A DNA stretch of 64,000 bases, from contig CAIWCD010000035.1 in the NCBI GenBank assembly GCA_903911145.1, forward strand, positions 62,001-126,000, read 5' to 3'. Below, one piece after another: positions 51,201 to 60,346 of the stretch. Made by a program: the position numbers and the translations under genes. The DNA comes from an uncultured delta proteobacterium. Its GTDB lineage: Bacteria; Myxococcota; Myxococcia; Myxococcales; 40CM-4-68-19. The notes beneath the pieces are model-generated. The model worked only from the letters and a program-made list of their open reading frames with translations. It was not told the DNA's origin and searched no databases. How positions within the stretch are numbered: the stretch's first letter is position 1; the number at the start of each line of letters is the position of its first letter.

Positions 51201-54050
51201 TTGGCACCAGCCGTCGCGCGCGAAGGGCAGCTCTGCAACGAGAGCGGCGTGATCTCCGCGGGCGCCGGGCAGTTCAATACGACGCCCATTACGCTGGTCA
51301 ATATCAAGCCGCTCGTTTCAATGACCAACCCGTGCCCCGCACCTGCGTCCGGCAATTCTCCGAGCCCGCAATGCACCGTGGCTGAATTGGGCACGCTCAC
51401 GGTGAATCTGGTTGGACACGATTCCACGCCTTCGAGTGATTCAATCGCCTATCACTGCATCAATCTCCCGAGCGGCGCGACGCTCTCCGCGAGCGGGCAG
51501 ATTCAATGGAGCCCGGGCCTGCGCGTGAGCAACTCATCGCCCTATGTCGCGCACTGCTGGGTCACCGACCAGAATGGTCTGCACGACGACGACGGAACCG
51601 ATGCCATCGCGCACGATCACTGCTCGGGAGATGGCTCTGGGGATATCGACGATGGAAGCGGTCACTGCGGGCAGGACGTCGTGCTGGGCGTGCTGCGCAC
51701 CGACGTCGCACCGTTGTTTAGTTCAATCAGCGACCAATCAATCTCCGAGAATCCCTCGCAGCCGCTCTCGTTCCAGGCCAGCGTGACGGACCCGAACTGC
51801 GACGCGTTTACTCTCTCGCCCGGATATCTGCCGCCGAATATGAGCTGCATACTCGATGGCGGCGCGGCCAACTGCGGGACGATTACTGCGAACTGCACGT
51901 GGCGTCCTGATTACACGCAATCGGGAAGCTGGACGGCGAACTTCACGGCGCTGGAGGCGAATGGGACCGATGGCGGTCCGCTCTCGACTTCATTGAGCGT
52001 GAATATCAACGTCGCGAATGTCGATCGCGCGCCAGTTCTCGATCCAATCGCGCCGATCTGCGTTGTGGCTGGCTCGATGGTTTCAATCGCGCTCGACGGC
52101 GGCGATCCGGATATGCCGATCACGGGATATCTCGGCGTGAATGGCGATGGCGGCCCGAACTCGGATCAGATCTTCTATTCGACCGGCGCGCTGCCGTTGG
52201 GCGCAAGCTTCAATGCGGGCGCGCAACAGCTGACGTGGACGCCCGATAATACGCAGACGGGTAATCACTCGATCTCCTTCTTTGTGACGGATCTCTCCGG
52301 GCTCGACGCGGGGCAGACAGCGGCGATCTATGTGGATTACCTGAGCCTGGCGCCAATCGTGGTGAATCACGATGAGACGGTGATTGAAGGGATGCCGCTG
52401 CGCTTCACGACGGACGTAAGCGAGCCGGAGGGGGATACCGACGGATATGTCTGCACGATGAATCCGGCGCAGCTGCCGGCCGGCGCGACCTATGACAGCA
52501 ATTCGCGTCAATTCAATTGGACGCCCGGGCCCGGGAGTTGGAGCGCGAGCCCGTATTCGGTGACGACGCAGTGCTGCGCACAGTTGCCGGCCAGCGCGCC
52601 GACGCCGCAATGCTCGCAGCCGGCGTGCACGTCGATTGAAACGCAGCTCTCCGTGCTGAGGTCGAAGACGCCACTCGTCGCGAGCGCGAGCGGAACGCTG
52701 CAGGGTAATGAAGGGAGCGCGATTGAGTTCCAGGCCAACGCGACGGATATGGACTGCGCGGCGTTCACGTTGGCGGTGACGAACCAGCCGCGCGGAATGA
52801 GCTGCTCGGCGGCGCAGCCGACGCGCACCCGGAATCAGAGCGGGAGTTGCACGGGGCTGGCGCAATCGATGACGTGCAATTGGACACCTGATTACAAGCA
52901 GGCCGGTCAATACCAGCTCAACATCGTTGCGGCGGAGAGCGCGGGCGCACAGCCGGCCACGGCGAATGCGCAGGTGACGCTCACGGTGCACAATGTCGAT
53001 CAATCGCCGACGCTCGCGGCGATTGCAGACCAGACTGTCGTCGAGGGCGCGGCGCTCAATATCCAGCTCGATGGCGGCGATCCGGATATGCCGCTGACGG
53101 GATATCACGGGGTCAATGCGACGAGTCCGTATGCGGATGCGCTGGATTACTCCGCGAGCGGTCTGCCGATTGGCGCGCAGTTCGCGGAGAATGCGATGGC
53201 GTGGACTCCCGTGCTCGGTCAATGGGGAGATGTCGAGGTGGCGTTTGTCGTTGCCGACCACGACGGGCCGATGACTGCAAGCCAGACGGCAAAGATACAC
53301 GTCCAATACGCGAATATCGCGCCGGTCATATCGGCGGACGCTACGGAGCACGGGATCGAAGGCCGGTCGATCAGCTTCATGAACAGCGTGACCGACCCGC
53401 GCGGTAATCTCGATACCTGCACGATGAGCGGGCTGCCTGACGGAGCGACGTATGATGCGCTCGCGCACCAGTTCAGCTGGACGCCCGCGACTGGCGCGGC
53501 GTCGATTGATGGCGGCGCATATCCGGTGACCATCAATTGCTGCTCGGTGCCGCCGTTTGGCGCGGATCCGAATCCGGCAGAGGCGTGCGCGTCGATATCG
53601 ACGCAGATCATGATTGCAACGGGGTTGCATATCAACGCAATCGCGCCGCTGTCGGGAGAAGCGACGACGCCGTTCACGTTCACGGTGCACGCGACGGATC
53701 CGAGCAATGCGGCGATCAGCTGCACCGCGGCGCCGTTGCCTGCAGGCGCGACCTATGCTGCGGATACGGGACTATTCAATTGGACTCCGGGCGCTGCGCA
53801 GACGGGGAGCTATCTGATTCAAATCGCGTGCACGGATATCGATAGCAGCGCGAATGAGGCCGTGCGGATCACAGTGACTGCTGCGCCGGTGCCGCCGACG
53901 CCGACGACGCATCATGCGAGCTGCGCTGGCTGCGCGCAGACCAATGGAGCGCCCAATGCAGGAATGCTCCCGCTGGGGATAGTGGCGGCATTGCTGATTG
54001 GACGGCGCCGTCGCACTCGATGCGTTGCCAAAGAGGAGGTGGCGCAATGA
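48213..54050 (+). CDS. Giant Ig-like repeat surface protein with MYXO-CTERM-like tail
   Basis: A 1945-residue exported protein with a signal peptide (IASVLLVLLTPAVLHAQ). The first half is beta-rich without a named domain I can place. From about residue 1100 there are repeated Ig-like He_PIG modules, each with the LPxGATYDxxxxxFxWTP motif (LPAGATYDSNSRQFNWTP, LPDGATYDALAHQFSWTP, LPAGATYAADTGLFNWTP), and a duplicated segment around LDGGDPDMP-TGY. The C-terminus has paired Cys (CAGC), a hydrophobic helix (LPLGIVAALLIG) and RRRRTR, the pattern of the MYXO-CTERM sorting signal. Surface attachment by that signal is expected. The start is ATG at 48213 after AAGGA. The stop overlaps the next gene (ATGA). 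Function, perhaps adhesion, is inferred. Confidence 0.82.
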   Translation: MPYIRWLTIASVLLVLLTPAVLHAQSATINRVEISSAGTSPTDYCSLTDPSNPVCNPTAIPANLDAGIPLGSPLYLNVYYSVSGLQAGQTFAVRYQLPEYSPTGSQTPLANYDAFGWPESPKYGNAISFQAPDAGSGTLSGSTPFGFIPTTVSAVSGIPTTVAMVQGILPPISCQANEPYVVRIPIEIDQCTAKTGGNCTAWSPVPATAQSFDHLDVLMTNNSPGGITTAVYSSTIVADPNDAGYDVTYLVSTQSQPTAFGSAFIPGDVTTTISATYLPQLADGGLSDSGVAATVVSAGFSWDSGVQIPGSVQFGPIATTTTTVVDGHPWNQSPAVRATLTNTQADGGSIPYYSLTPTTATFEVHHLQWPPVTDNAEETTITFHVPANTGTLTAKATTAVLNLEGTCAAPTLNPVTPPTTTVDLRSSPLYTNISHTVWPGGWTHLYDDAGTPNPDGGYPSSLGFTAAQVPEWVGVTVESLNGGLMLNPSFIVALPAQMELNAAPGVIGTNGSAWVMTVFPSTTVYNAPDGTQQLQCCDGNGTCGASAVGTPLALPASTLPAGQHDQCFKLSYAGSWATSINYYFTVRLTSATVAATTLASPYYSGTSLLQMKTDNLATAYNAVLPANYLADGITKITSDTMAFENREGLLPACAVASSFDHVHYIGTNVVQTADGRSSTPFAIDLAASLPTTEGRPYDDLYITSYTNPSLQLTLPPQLLATPDGGPTLIGYDSTGAQINQPCSLQPNDGGTLGQSYLCTIPGNHTFLVPPAFDAGPSPLALEFSASAVAGASGQVLPIALQGSVVAQGALPAVYYLSINQLSPTPNAYTNPSLCSVQTNGVPQYLLEGYSSVDAGVYLASGTPYSYDIYYGAGSGATIGTEGTTIVDMFGESPNGAAFSGVQGGCLDAGMILSNVVFRSLQADGGQTMGDIYFSLDGGSALISAADGGPWVPAAQVIAANQLAQVKGVEVIVRSATTGVSGEFSPLDPPFDVQLQLLAPAVAREGQLCNESGVISAGAGQFNTTPITLVNIKPLVSMTNPCPAPASGNSPSPQCTVAELGTLTVNLVGHDSTPSSDSIAYHCINLPSGATLSASGQIQWSPGLRVSNSSPYVAHCWVTDQNGLHDDDGTDAIAHDHCSGDGSGDIDDGSGHCGQDVVLGVLRTDVAPLFSSISDQSISENPSQPLSFQASVTDPNCDAFTLSPGYLPPNMSCILDGGAANCGTITANCTWRPDYTQSGSWTANFTALEANGTDGGPLSTSLSVNINVANVDRAPVLDPIAPICVVAGSMVSIALDGGDPDMPITGYLGVNGDGGPNSDQIFYSTGALPLGASFNAGAQQLTWTPDNTQTGNHSISFFVTDLSGLDAGQTAAIYVDYLSLAPIVVNHDETVIEGMPLRFTTDVSEPEGDTDGYVCTMNPAQLPAGATYDSNSRQFNWTPGPGSWSASPYSVTTQCCAQLPASAPTPQCSQPACTSIETQLSVLRSKTPLVASASGTLQGNEGSAIEFQANATDMDCAAFTLAVTNQPRGMSCSAAQPTRTRNQSGSCTGLAQSMTCNWTPDYKQAGQYQLNIVAAESAGAQPATANAQVTLTVHNVDQSPTLAAIADQTVVEGAALNIQLDGGDPDMPLTGYHGVNATSPYADALDYSASGLPIGAQFAENAMAWTPVLGQWGDVEVAFVVADHDGPMTASQTAKIHVQYANIAPVISADATEHGIEGRSISFMNSVTDPRGNLDTCTMSGLPDGATYDALAHQFSWTPATGAASIDGGAYPVTINCCSVPPFGADPNPAEACASISTQIMIATGLHINAIAPLSGEATTPFTFTVHATDPSNAAISCTAAPLPAGATYAADTGLFNWTPGAAQTGSYLIQIACTDIDSSANEAVRITVTAAPVPPTPTTHHASCAGCAQTNGAPNAGMLPLGIVAALLIGRRRRTRCVAKEEVAQ

Positions 54051-56179
54051 ATCGCACCGCGTCGGGATTGATTGCAGCGCTGGGCTGTTTGATTTGCGCG
54101 ACGCTCTCCGCGGGTTGCTCGAGCAAGAAGCTGGTCGGGTTGAGCGGAACGATATCGCTCGCTCCTGCGAAGCTTGCGTACGACGCGGTGACGGTCGGGC
54201 AGCAGCAGGAGGTCACCGTCACGGTAACGAACGTGGGAAGTATCGCGCTGCAGATCAATGCGGTGAAGATCGCGAGCGATCCGAACAATGAGCTGTTCCT
54301 CGATGCGCTGCTGACGAATGACTGCACGGGGCACGCGCGGGTTGGAGGCAGCACTCTGGCGCCGGCGGAGTGCGCGAGCTTTAATGTTGGCTGGTTGCCC
54401 GCGCGGCCGCACGCAGCGGCGGGTGCGATCGAGATTGATTCGACGGACGGGCAGAATCCGGTCGTGACGATCCCGATCACCAGCGGGCAGGCCTATGCGC
54501 CAGCAATACAGTTGTGCGTATTGGCTCTCGACGGAGGACTCGAGAGCAGCGGTTGCTCGAGTGAATGCGTGCTTGAAGTCGATGGGGGCGACGCGCCTGC
54601 GGGTTGCGCTGGCAGGGCGGCGACAGTGCCCACGGTTGATTTCGGGGCCGGTGCGCCCGGGGAGACAACGACGAGAACGGTGCGCGTGTTTAATCGCGGA
54701 GCAGGGACGTTGAGCATTGCCGCGCCGACGCCGGAGATATCAGCGACGGCGGGGACGCCTTCGCTGTTTGCGGTGACGTTGTCGCAGATCGTGCAGCCAC
54801 TGCCCGATGCTGGCGCGACTGCGACGGTCTCAATCGACGCAGGCTCGAGCATTGATCTGACGTTGACGGCCACGCCGGATACATATGGAGACGATATCTC
54901 CGGTGAGCTTGATATCAAGTCGAATGACCCAATCGCCGGCCAGTTGGCGGTGCCGCTGCGCATTGTCGTCGCGGGCTGGGCGCTCTGCATCGATCCTGCA
55001 TCTGGGCTGGATTTCGGCACCGTGGCCGTCGGGCAGACGCAGACGCAACAGTTGACGTTCACCAATTGCGGTATTGCCGATCTGCAGGTGGACCAATTCA
55101 CGTTTACGCATGCGACGGTGAGTCCATTTGCACTCACGAGAGGAACAGTGCCTGCGGTGTCGACGGTGTTGAGCAAGGGGGAAAAGATTCCGCTGGGGAT
55201 ATCCTATACACCGACCGGTGCGCAGACGGATCAGGCGACGATTGATTACTCATTCCAGGTTGGAGGAAAGGCGATCGCGGGGAGCGTGCTGATTCGCGGG
55301 AACGCGATGCTCTGCAGCAGTTCGCTCGCGCCGATTACAATTGCGTCGGGGTATGGCGACGCGGCGAGTGGGAACTATACGCAATTCACGCCAGCGCTGA
55401 CGGGGCCGGGATCAAGTCCGGTTGCGCCGCTCGATTGGGTTCAATTCACGGCCCCGCAATCGGTGCTCGGTGATGGGGGGATCGCGCCGGCCTATGTCTG
55501 GACATTGACGAGCCAGCCGAATGGCTCGACAGCGACGCTGCCGAATGGAACCAATACCTTCGCAGGGCCGCAGATTGAATTCCAGACATTGGTATCGGGC
55601 ACCTATGAACTATCGCTGGGCGCGACCGATGCGAGCGGCTGCGTTGCGACAGAGATGATTTCATTTGAGGTGGTGCCGCGCGGTGACGTCCATATCGAAC
55701 TGACGTGGGATCAGACGTGCGGGGATCTCGATCTGCACTATGTGCAGGCTGCGCAGAGCGTCTGCGATGGGACTGACTGCTCGTACGCAAACCCGAATAC
55801 CAGTTGGGGAGCGCATCTGGACGTGGATGATACCTGGGGCAGCGGGCCTGAGAATATTACCCAGGGGAGTGTGCCGCCTGGGGGCGCATATGCGGTGTGG
55901 GTCTATTACTATAGCAACCTGACGCAGGACCCGGCGCACAGCGGGGCCGCTAACTGCGATGGCGTGAACGCGACCGTGAAGGTCTATATCGGGGGAGTGC
56001 TCGGATTCACGAGTGGCCCGGTTGCGCTGGCGGGAGATGTGCCGCACGGCACGACGAACCAAGGATGGCATGCGGCGGATATCCAGGTGTCCGCGAATAC
56101 CGCAATGGGAACGACGATTGCCGTGACGGATCCGCAGGATGCGGCGGCGACGATTGCTGCGTGTCAGGCGATGGAGTGA
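54047..56179 (+). CDS. ASH/choice-of-anchor-D domain lipoprotein with C-terminal YfaP-like domain
   Basis: A 710-residue lipoprotein (CATLSAGCSS). It has several ASH-type (ASPM-SPD2-Hydin/choice-of-anchor D) immunoglobulin-like domains, seen in repeats such as VTVGQQQEVTVTVTNVGSIAL, GETTTRTVRVFNRGAGTLSI and VAVGQTQTQQLTFTNCGIADL. The last about 170 residues contain DVHIELTWDQTCGDLDLH, typical of YfaP/DUF2135-like metal-binding beta domains. The start is ATG at 54047 with GAGGAGG upstream, and it overlaps the giant protein's stop. The two are therefore co-translated and probably form one envelope structure. The precise role is unknown. Confidence 0.82.
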   Translation: MNRTASGLIAALGCLICATLSAGCSSKKLVGLSGTISLAPAKLAYDAVTVGQQQEVTVTVTNVGSIALQINAVKIASDPNNELFLDALLTNDCTGHARVGGSTLAPAECASFNVGWLPARPHAAAGAIEIDSTDGQNPVVTIPITSGQAYAPAIQLCVLALDGGLESSGCSSECVLEVDGGDAPAGCAGRAATVPTVDFGAGAPGETTTRTVRVFNRGAGTLSIAAPTPEISATAGTPSLFAVTLSQIVQPLPDAGATATVSIDAGSSIDLTLTATPDTYGDDISGELDIKSNDPIAGQLAVPLRIVVAGWALCIDPASGLDFGTVAVGQTQTQQLTFTNCGIADLQVDQFTFTHATVSPFALTRGTVPAVSTVLSKGEKIPLGISYTPTGAQTDQATIDYSFQVGGKAIAGSVLIRGNAMLCSSSLAPITIASGYGDAASGNYTQFTPALTGPGSSPVAPLDWVQFTAPQSVLGDGGIAPAYVWTLTSQPNGSTATLPNGTNTFAGPQIEFQTLVSGTYELSLGATDASGCVATEMISFEVVPRGDVHIELTWDQTCGDLDLHYVQAAQSVCDGTDCSYANPNTSWGAHLDVDDTWGSGPENITQGSVPPGGAYAVWVYYYSNLTQDPAHSGAANCDGVNATVKVYIGGVLGFTSGPVALAGDVPHGTTNQGWHAADIQVSANTAMGTTIAVTDPQDAAATIAACQAME

Positions 56180-56311
56180 TCGGCGGAGAGGTCTAGACAG
56201 TCGGGGCGTGCTGAACCGGTGGTGCGGCGTGCGACCGCACGCATTGCCTTGGTGGGCGTGCGTGCGATATGTAGCCGGCGCGTAATCCTATATCTGCTGA
56301 CGGAGGTCGTT

Positions 56312-56986
56312 ATGCTTCCACGCCATGGAATGATGCTCGGCGCGTTCTGTCTTGTTGTTTCCTCGTGCGGAGGCTCAGTCGGGCCCCAAGGGATCGTTGG
56401 GGCCACCGGCGCGACAGGGGTGGCTGGCGGGACAGGCTTGACCGGCGCGACAGGCTTGACCGGCGCGACAGGAACAGCGGGTCCGACGGGGGCAACTGGC
56501 GCAACTGGATCAGCCGGGTCCACGGGCTTAGATGGAGCGACCGGGTTCACCGGTGCGACAGGAATAACCGGTGCGACGGGAATCGCTGGTGCGACCGGAT
56601 TAACAGGGGCGAGCGGGGCACCTGGTGCAACCGGACTTCCTGGCGCCGCGGGGGCCTTGTCGTGGAGCACGGTCTCGACCGCGACGGCGGCTGTTGGCGA
56701 CCATGGCTATTTTGTGAGCGGAAACTCCTCGGTGGCCATTACCCTGCCAGCAAGCGGAACTCTGGTGCCGGGGCAGGAAATTGCGGTGATTGGTCTCGGG
56801 GCGGGAGGGTTCAGCGTGGTTGGGAACTCCGGAGAGACGATCCAGTTTGATACCGCGGATATCCCTTCGTTCCACTGGTACAATCGGACCACCGGGACCA
56901 ATGTTCCCAAGTCGTGCTGGACGGCGACTGCTTCTGACGGGACCGGAAATGCCCTCGTCGCGGCTGGTAACCAACTCGATATCTAG
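56312..56986 (+). CDS. Collagen-like lipoprotein, N-terminal part of an amber-interrupted Asp-box repeat protein
   Basis: 224 residues before TAG at 56984-56986. A lipobox-like VVSSCGG ends the signal. Residues about 23-115 are a Gly-X-Y collagen-like tract (GAT, GIT, GLT, GPT triplets). A beta-rich domain follows ([21 protein letters not shown]). The last residues GNQLDI match the start of the Asp-box unit that recurs downstream as GGDIWTSNDGGATW, so the TAG replaces the Trp codon TGG. GGAGG lies five bases before the ATG at 56312. The collagen tract resembles that of the nine-heme cytochrome at 21330, though here no heme sites occur. Confidence 0.75.
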   Translation: MLPRHGMMLGAFCLVVSSCGGSVGPQGIVGATGATGVAGGTGLTGATGLTGATGTAGPTGATGATGSAGSTGLDGATGFTGATGITGATGIAGATGLTGASGAPGATGLPGAAGALSWSTVSTATAAVGDHGYFVSGNSSVAITLPASGTLVPGQEIAVIGLGAGGFSVVGNSGETIQFDTADIPSFHWYNRTTGTNVPKSCWTATASDGTGNALVAAGNQLDI

Positions 56987-57925
56987 ACCTCGAACAATGG
57001 CGGTGCGAGCTGGTCCAATCGCACGATTGGAACGCCTGCCTCGGGACAGCAATGGCTGAGCCTGGCCTCCAGTCGTTCTGGCCTGAATCTGGTCGCGGGC
57101 GTGCAGGGCGGTGACCTCTGGACGTCGGCGAACGGGGGCGCGTCCTGGGTGAATCGGACCACGGGCACGGCCGCGAGCGGCGCATGGTGGCGTTCGATCG
57201 CTTCCGATGCGACGGGGACCAATCTTGTTGCGGTTGCGGTCGGTCCTTCTGACCTCTGGACGTCGGACGACTCGGGGGTTACCTGGGTGAATCGAACCAA
57301 GGGAACGCCCGCAGGAGGGCATGCCTGGTACGCCGTGGCCTCAAGCGCGAATGGCCTGTTCCTCGTGGCGACGGGCGACGGCGAGGATATCTGGACGTCG
57401 AGCGATGCAGGCATTACGTGGGTGAATCGGACGTTGGGGAACAGCGCCATGTCGGGGCAATACTGGTACTCCGTGGCCTCCGATGCGTCCGGCGCGAATC
57501 TCGTTGCCGCCATATATGGCGGCGATATCTGGACGTCGAACGATGGCGGCGCGACCTGGACGAACCGGACCGCTGCGACTGCAGCGACGGGATTGAATTG
57601 GCGGTCGCTGACTTCGAATGAGACAGGAACGGTTCTCTTCGCTGCTGCTTATGGTCGGGATATCTGGGGGTCAATCGATTCCGGCGCGACCTGGACGAAT
57701 ATGACGCAAGGAGCGTCGGCATCGAACCAGCACTGGCTCTCGATGGCCTCTGATTCATCCGGATATCATCATATCGCCGACGGCTGTGCGACTGACCTCT
57801 TTACGGACGGAGATCCTGCCAGCGCATTGCTGGCTGGCCGGCAGGACGCGAGCGTCAGGCTAATCTATGCGGGCAACGGGATCTTCTACGTCGAGGAGTC
57901 GAAGGGCACGCTTCTCGCGTATTAG
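56987..57925 (+). pseudogene. In-frame Asp-box (BNR-like) repeat domain downstream of the amber codon
   Basis: Same frame as the collagen-like gene, open for 312 residues to TAG at 57923-57925. It contains six Asp-box units: TSNNGGASW, TSANGGASW, TSDDSGVTW, TSSDAGITW, TSNDGGATW and GSIDSGATW. Each is followed by xNRT/xNMT and separated by W-x-S-(I/V/L)-A-S segments. This is the layout of a beta-propeller of the photosystem-stability/BNR type. Five units read D(I/L)W before TS or GS; only the first reads DI-stop. There is no ribosome-binding site at the GTG at 57101, the first plausible restart. The intact protein would be 537 residues: collagen stalk plus propeller head. Confidence 0.7.
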
Positions 57926-57930
57926 TCACG

Positions 57931-57957
57931 CAGCGCAGTTTCATGCGCGCTGCGCTG
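57931..57957. terminator. Hairpin between the convergent Asp-box and hemN genes
   Basis: CAGCGCAG (57931-57938) pairs with CTGCGCTG (57950-57957) across an 11-base loop. It lies five bases after one stop and 32 bases beyond the other gene's stop. There is no U-tract, so termination is possible but not certain. Confidence 0.4.
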
Positions 57958-57989
57958 ATTAGACTCGTGCGCGAAACACTCTGCGCTGG

Positions 57990-59339
57990 TTAGACCGCGC
58001 GCGAAAAGCGGGGCGCCTGTTGGGGGAGATGGGCGTCGAATACCGTCGCGACGTTGCGCACGAAGATGCGGCCGAGCGGAGTTAATTCGATTGTGCGGCC
58101 GCGCAGCGTGAGGAAGCCTTCCTTTTCGAGGTCGGCGAGGCGCGCGAACTCCGCGTCGAGGCCGGGCACGGCGCTGAGATCGACGTAGAAGTTGCACATC
58201 AGCTGCGAGATGATTCCTCGGCGCAGCACGTCGTCCTCGCTCAGGCGGATTCCGCGATCAACCGCGAGGTTTCCAGCCGCGACCGCATCCTGGTAATGCG
58301 GCAGCGAGTGCGGGTTCTGCGCGTAGATACCGCCGATATCGCTGATGGCCGAGGTCCCGAACGCCACGACCTCGTTTGCCGATTGAACGGTATATCCCTG
58401 GAAATTGCGACCGAGCGCGCGGCGGCTCTGGGCTTGCGCGAGCTCATCGGTCGGCGCCGCGAAGTGATCCATTCCGATCTGCTGATATCCCGCGTTCATG
58501 AAGGCTTCCCAGGCCATGCGGAAGAGCGCGAGTTTCTCGGCGCCCTGGGGAATTCCATTGATCGGCAGGCGGCGCTGGTTGGGCCGCACATCGGGGACGT
58601 GCGCGAAGCTGTAGACGGCGAGCCGGTCCGGGCGCATCTCGAGCACCTGCGCGAGCGTGCGCGCCCAGGTCTCGCGGGTCTGGAAGGGCAGGCCATAGAT
58701 GAGATCGAAGTTGATTCCGGAGAAGCCGAGCGCGCGCGCGTGCTCAAGCGTGGCGCGGGTCTCCTCGACGGACTGCACGCGATCGATCGCCTGCTGAACG
58801 GTCGGGTCGAGGTCCTGCACGCCGAGCGACATGCGATTGAACCCGAGCTTGCGCAGCAGATCGATCTGGCCGCGCGTGGTCACGACCGGGTCGACCTCGA
58901 TGGCCACCTCGGCTCCTGGCGCGAGCGTGAACCGGCGGGTGATCGCGTTCCAGAGCGTCTCGATCTGCCGCTCGTCGAGGAAGGTCGGCGTGCCGCCTCC
59001 CCAGTGGATCTGCGAGACCGTCTTGCGTGCGCCGAGGTGCTCCTGCACCGCGTCCATCTCGCGCGCGACGATGCCGAGATACTTGTCCGCCTTCTCGCGG
59101 CTGCGCGTGATCACGACGTTGCAGGCGCAGAAGCCGCAGCGCTCGCTGCAGAACGGGATGTGCACGTAGAGGGAGAGCGGCGCATCCGGGCGGGTTGCGG
59201 CGCGCTTGAGGGCGGCGGCGTACTCGGCCGGGCCGATCTCGGTGTTCCAGGACGGGGCCGTCGGATAGCTGGTGTAGCGGGGCGCGGGAACGTCGTAGCG
59301 CTGGAGCAGCTCAGGGCTGACTGGTGGAAAAGTGGCCAT
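57990..59339 (-). CDS. hemN: Oxygen-independent coproporphyrinogen III dehydrogenase
   Basis: A 449-residue radical SAM enzyme. The cluster motif is CSERCGFCACNV (CX3CX2CXC, the HemN form with the extra Cys). YVHIPFC precedes it, and HWGGGTPTFL, EVDPVVTT, GVQDLDPTVQQAIDR and DLIYGLPFQ follow. The C-terminal HemN domain has DDVLRRGIISQLMCNF and FVRNVATVFD. It decarboxylates coproporphyrinogen III to protoporphyrinogen IX without oxygen, supplying heme in anaerobic growth, which suits a cell making so many c-type hemes. The start is taken at ATG 59339, at the family N-terminus; a second ATG four codons upstream is possible. Neither has a strong ribosome-binding site. Confidence 0.93.
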   Translation of the reverse strand: MATFPPVSPELLQRYDVPAPRYTSYPTAPSWNTEIGPAEYAAALKRAATRPDAPLSLYVHIPFCSERCGFCACNVVITRSREKADKYLGIVAREMDAVQEHLGARKTVSQIHWGGGTPTFLDERQIETLWNAITRRFTLAPGAEVAIEVDPVVTTRGQIDLLRKLGFNRMSLGVQDLDPTVQQAIDRVQSVEETRATLEHARALGFSGINFDLIYGLPFQTRETWARTLAQVLEMRPDRLAVYSFAHVPDVRPNQRRLPINGIPQGAEKLALFRMAWEAFMNAGYQQIGMDHFAAPTDELAQAQSRRALGRNFQGYTVQSANEVVAFGTSAISDIGGIYAQNPHSLPHYQDAVAAGNLAVDRGIRLSEDDVLRRGIISQLMCNFYVDLSAVPGLDAEFARLADLEKEGFLTLRGRTIELTPLGRIFVRNVATVFDAHLPQQAPRFSRAV

Positions 59340-59458
59340 GCCGCGCACCATTTCACAAAACGTGCCCGCCCGCTCCCAGAGCAGGCAGGAGCACGACGCG
59401 CAAGGCTTGCGGACCTCGCCGAGGGGCCCGCAGACTCTGCGTTGCCCGATTTCGACTG

Positions 59459-60217
59459 CTACACGGAGGCCTTGGCTGCGGTCGCGATCGGGTGGACGTG
59501 CGCTGCGTGGGCAACGACCGGCTTCGCAGTCTCGGCCGCCTTTGTCTTCGCCAGCCACGCAAGCCATTCAGGCATCCCGTCGCCGTTCTTCGCCGAGATC
59601 GCGATCACCTCGGCCTCCGGCGCAACGCGCGCGATCGAGTCGCGCAGTTGGGCAACACTGACCTCCTCGAGATACGGAAGCAGATCGGTCTTCGTGATCA
59701 GCACGAGATCTGCCGCGCGGAACATCACCGGATACTTGAGCGGCTTGTCGACTCCCTCGGTGACCGAGAGCGCGACGACGTTCGCGGCCTCGCCGAGATC
59801 GTAGATGGCAGGGCAGACGAGGTTGCCCACGTTCTCGATGAAGAGCAGATCGGCGCCCGCGATCGGCAGATCGTCGAGCGCGTGATGGACCTGGCGCGCA
59901 TCGAGGTGGCAGGCCGAGCCCGTCGTGATCGTGCGCGCGGGAATGCCCGCCGCGCGCAGCCGCTCGCCGTCGCGATCGGTCTCGAGGTCGCCGGAGAACG
60001 CGCGCAGCTTGATCTTCCCGTTCGCGTGGCGCGCCGTCGCCTCGAGCAGCGCCGTCTTGCCAGAACCGGGCGAGCCCATCAGGTTGATCGCCAGCACGCC
60101 CGCCTCAGCGAAATGCTCGCGGTTGTGCGCGGCGGTCCGATCGTTTCCCGCAAGCAGCTTCTCGTGCAGCTCGACCGGCACCAGCTCGCGGTCACCGCAT
60201 CCACAGTCCTGGCACAT
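59459..60217 (-). CDS. hypB: Hydrogenase nickel-incorporation GTPase HypB
   Basis: A 252-residue HypB. The N-terminal metal site is MCQDCGCGD. The P-loop is GSPGSGKT, the switch region has FSGDLETDRD, and the guanine-specificity motif is TKTD. TGSACHLDA holds the GTPase-domain Cys/His metal site. It delivers nickel to the hydrogenase large subunit together with HypA, which is not in the window. The C-terminus has a few His (HAAHVHP). The ATG at 60217 has AGGAG seven bases upstream. It is 188 bases downstream of the protease gene and may have its own promoter there. Confidence 0.94.
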   Translation of the reverse strand: MCQDCGCGDRELVPVELHEKLLAGNDRTAAHNREHFAEAGVLAINLMGSPGSGKTALLEATARHANGKIKLRAFSGDLETDRDGERLRAAGIPARTITTGSACHLDARQVHHALDDLPIAGADLLFIENVGNLVCPAIYDLGEAANVVALSVTEGVDKPLKYPVMFRAADLVLITKTDLLPYLEEVSVAQLRDSIARVAPEAEVIAISAKNGDGMPEWLAWLAKTKAAETAKPVVAHAAHVHPIATAAKASV

Positions 60218-60346
60218 GAGAGCAGCTCCTGTTGTGACCCTGTTGAGTGAGCGGGGATGCGTGCGCGGCGGTGAAGCGGAGCGGCGGGAGATGGGCTTTG
60301 GGTATTGCCGCGTCAATGGGCGAGTCGGCTCACTCCGACAGACGAT

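Noticed and set aside
26201-56986. Genome-wide reassignment of TAG as a sense codon
   Set aside because: folE, the ATPase K subunit and the SDR gene, among others, end in TAG at normal positions directly before the next gene, so TAG works as a stop here.
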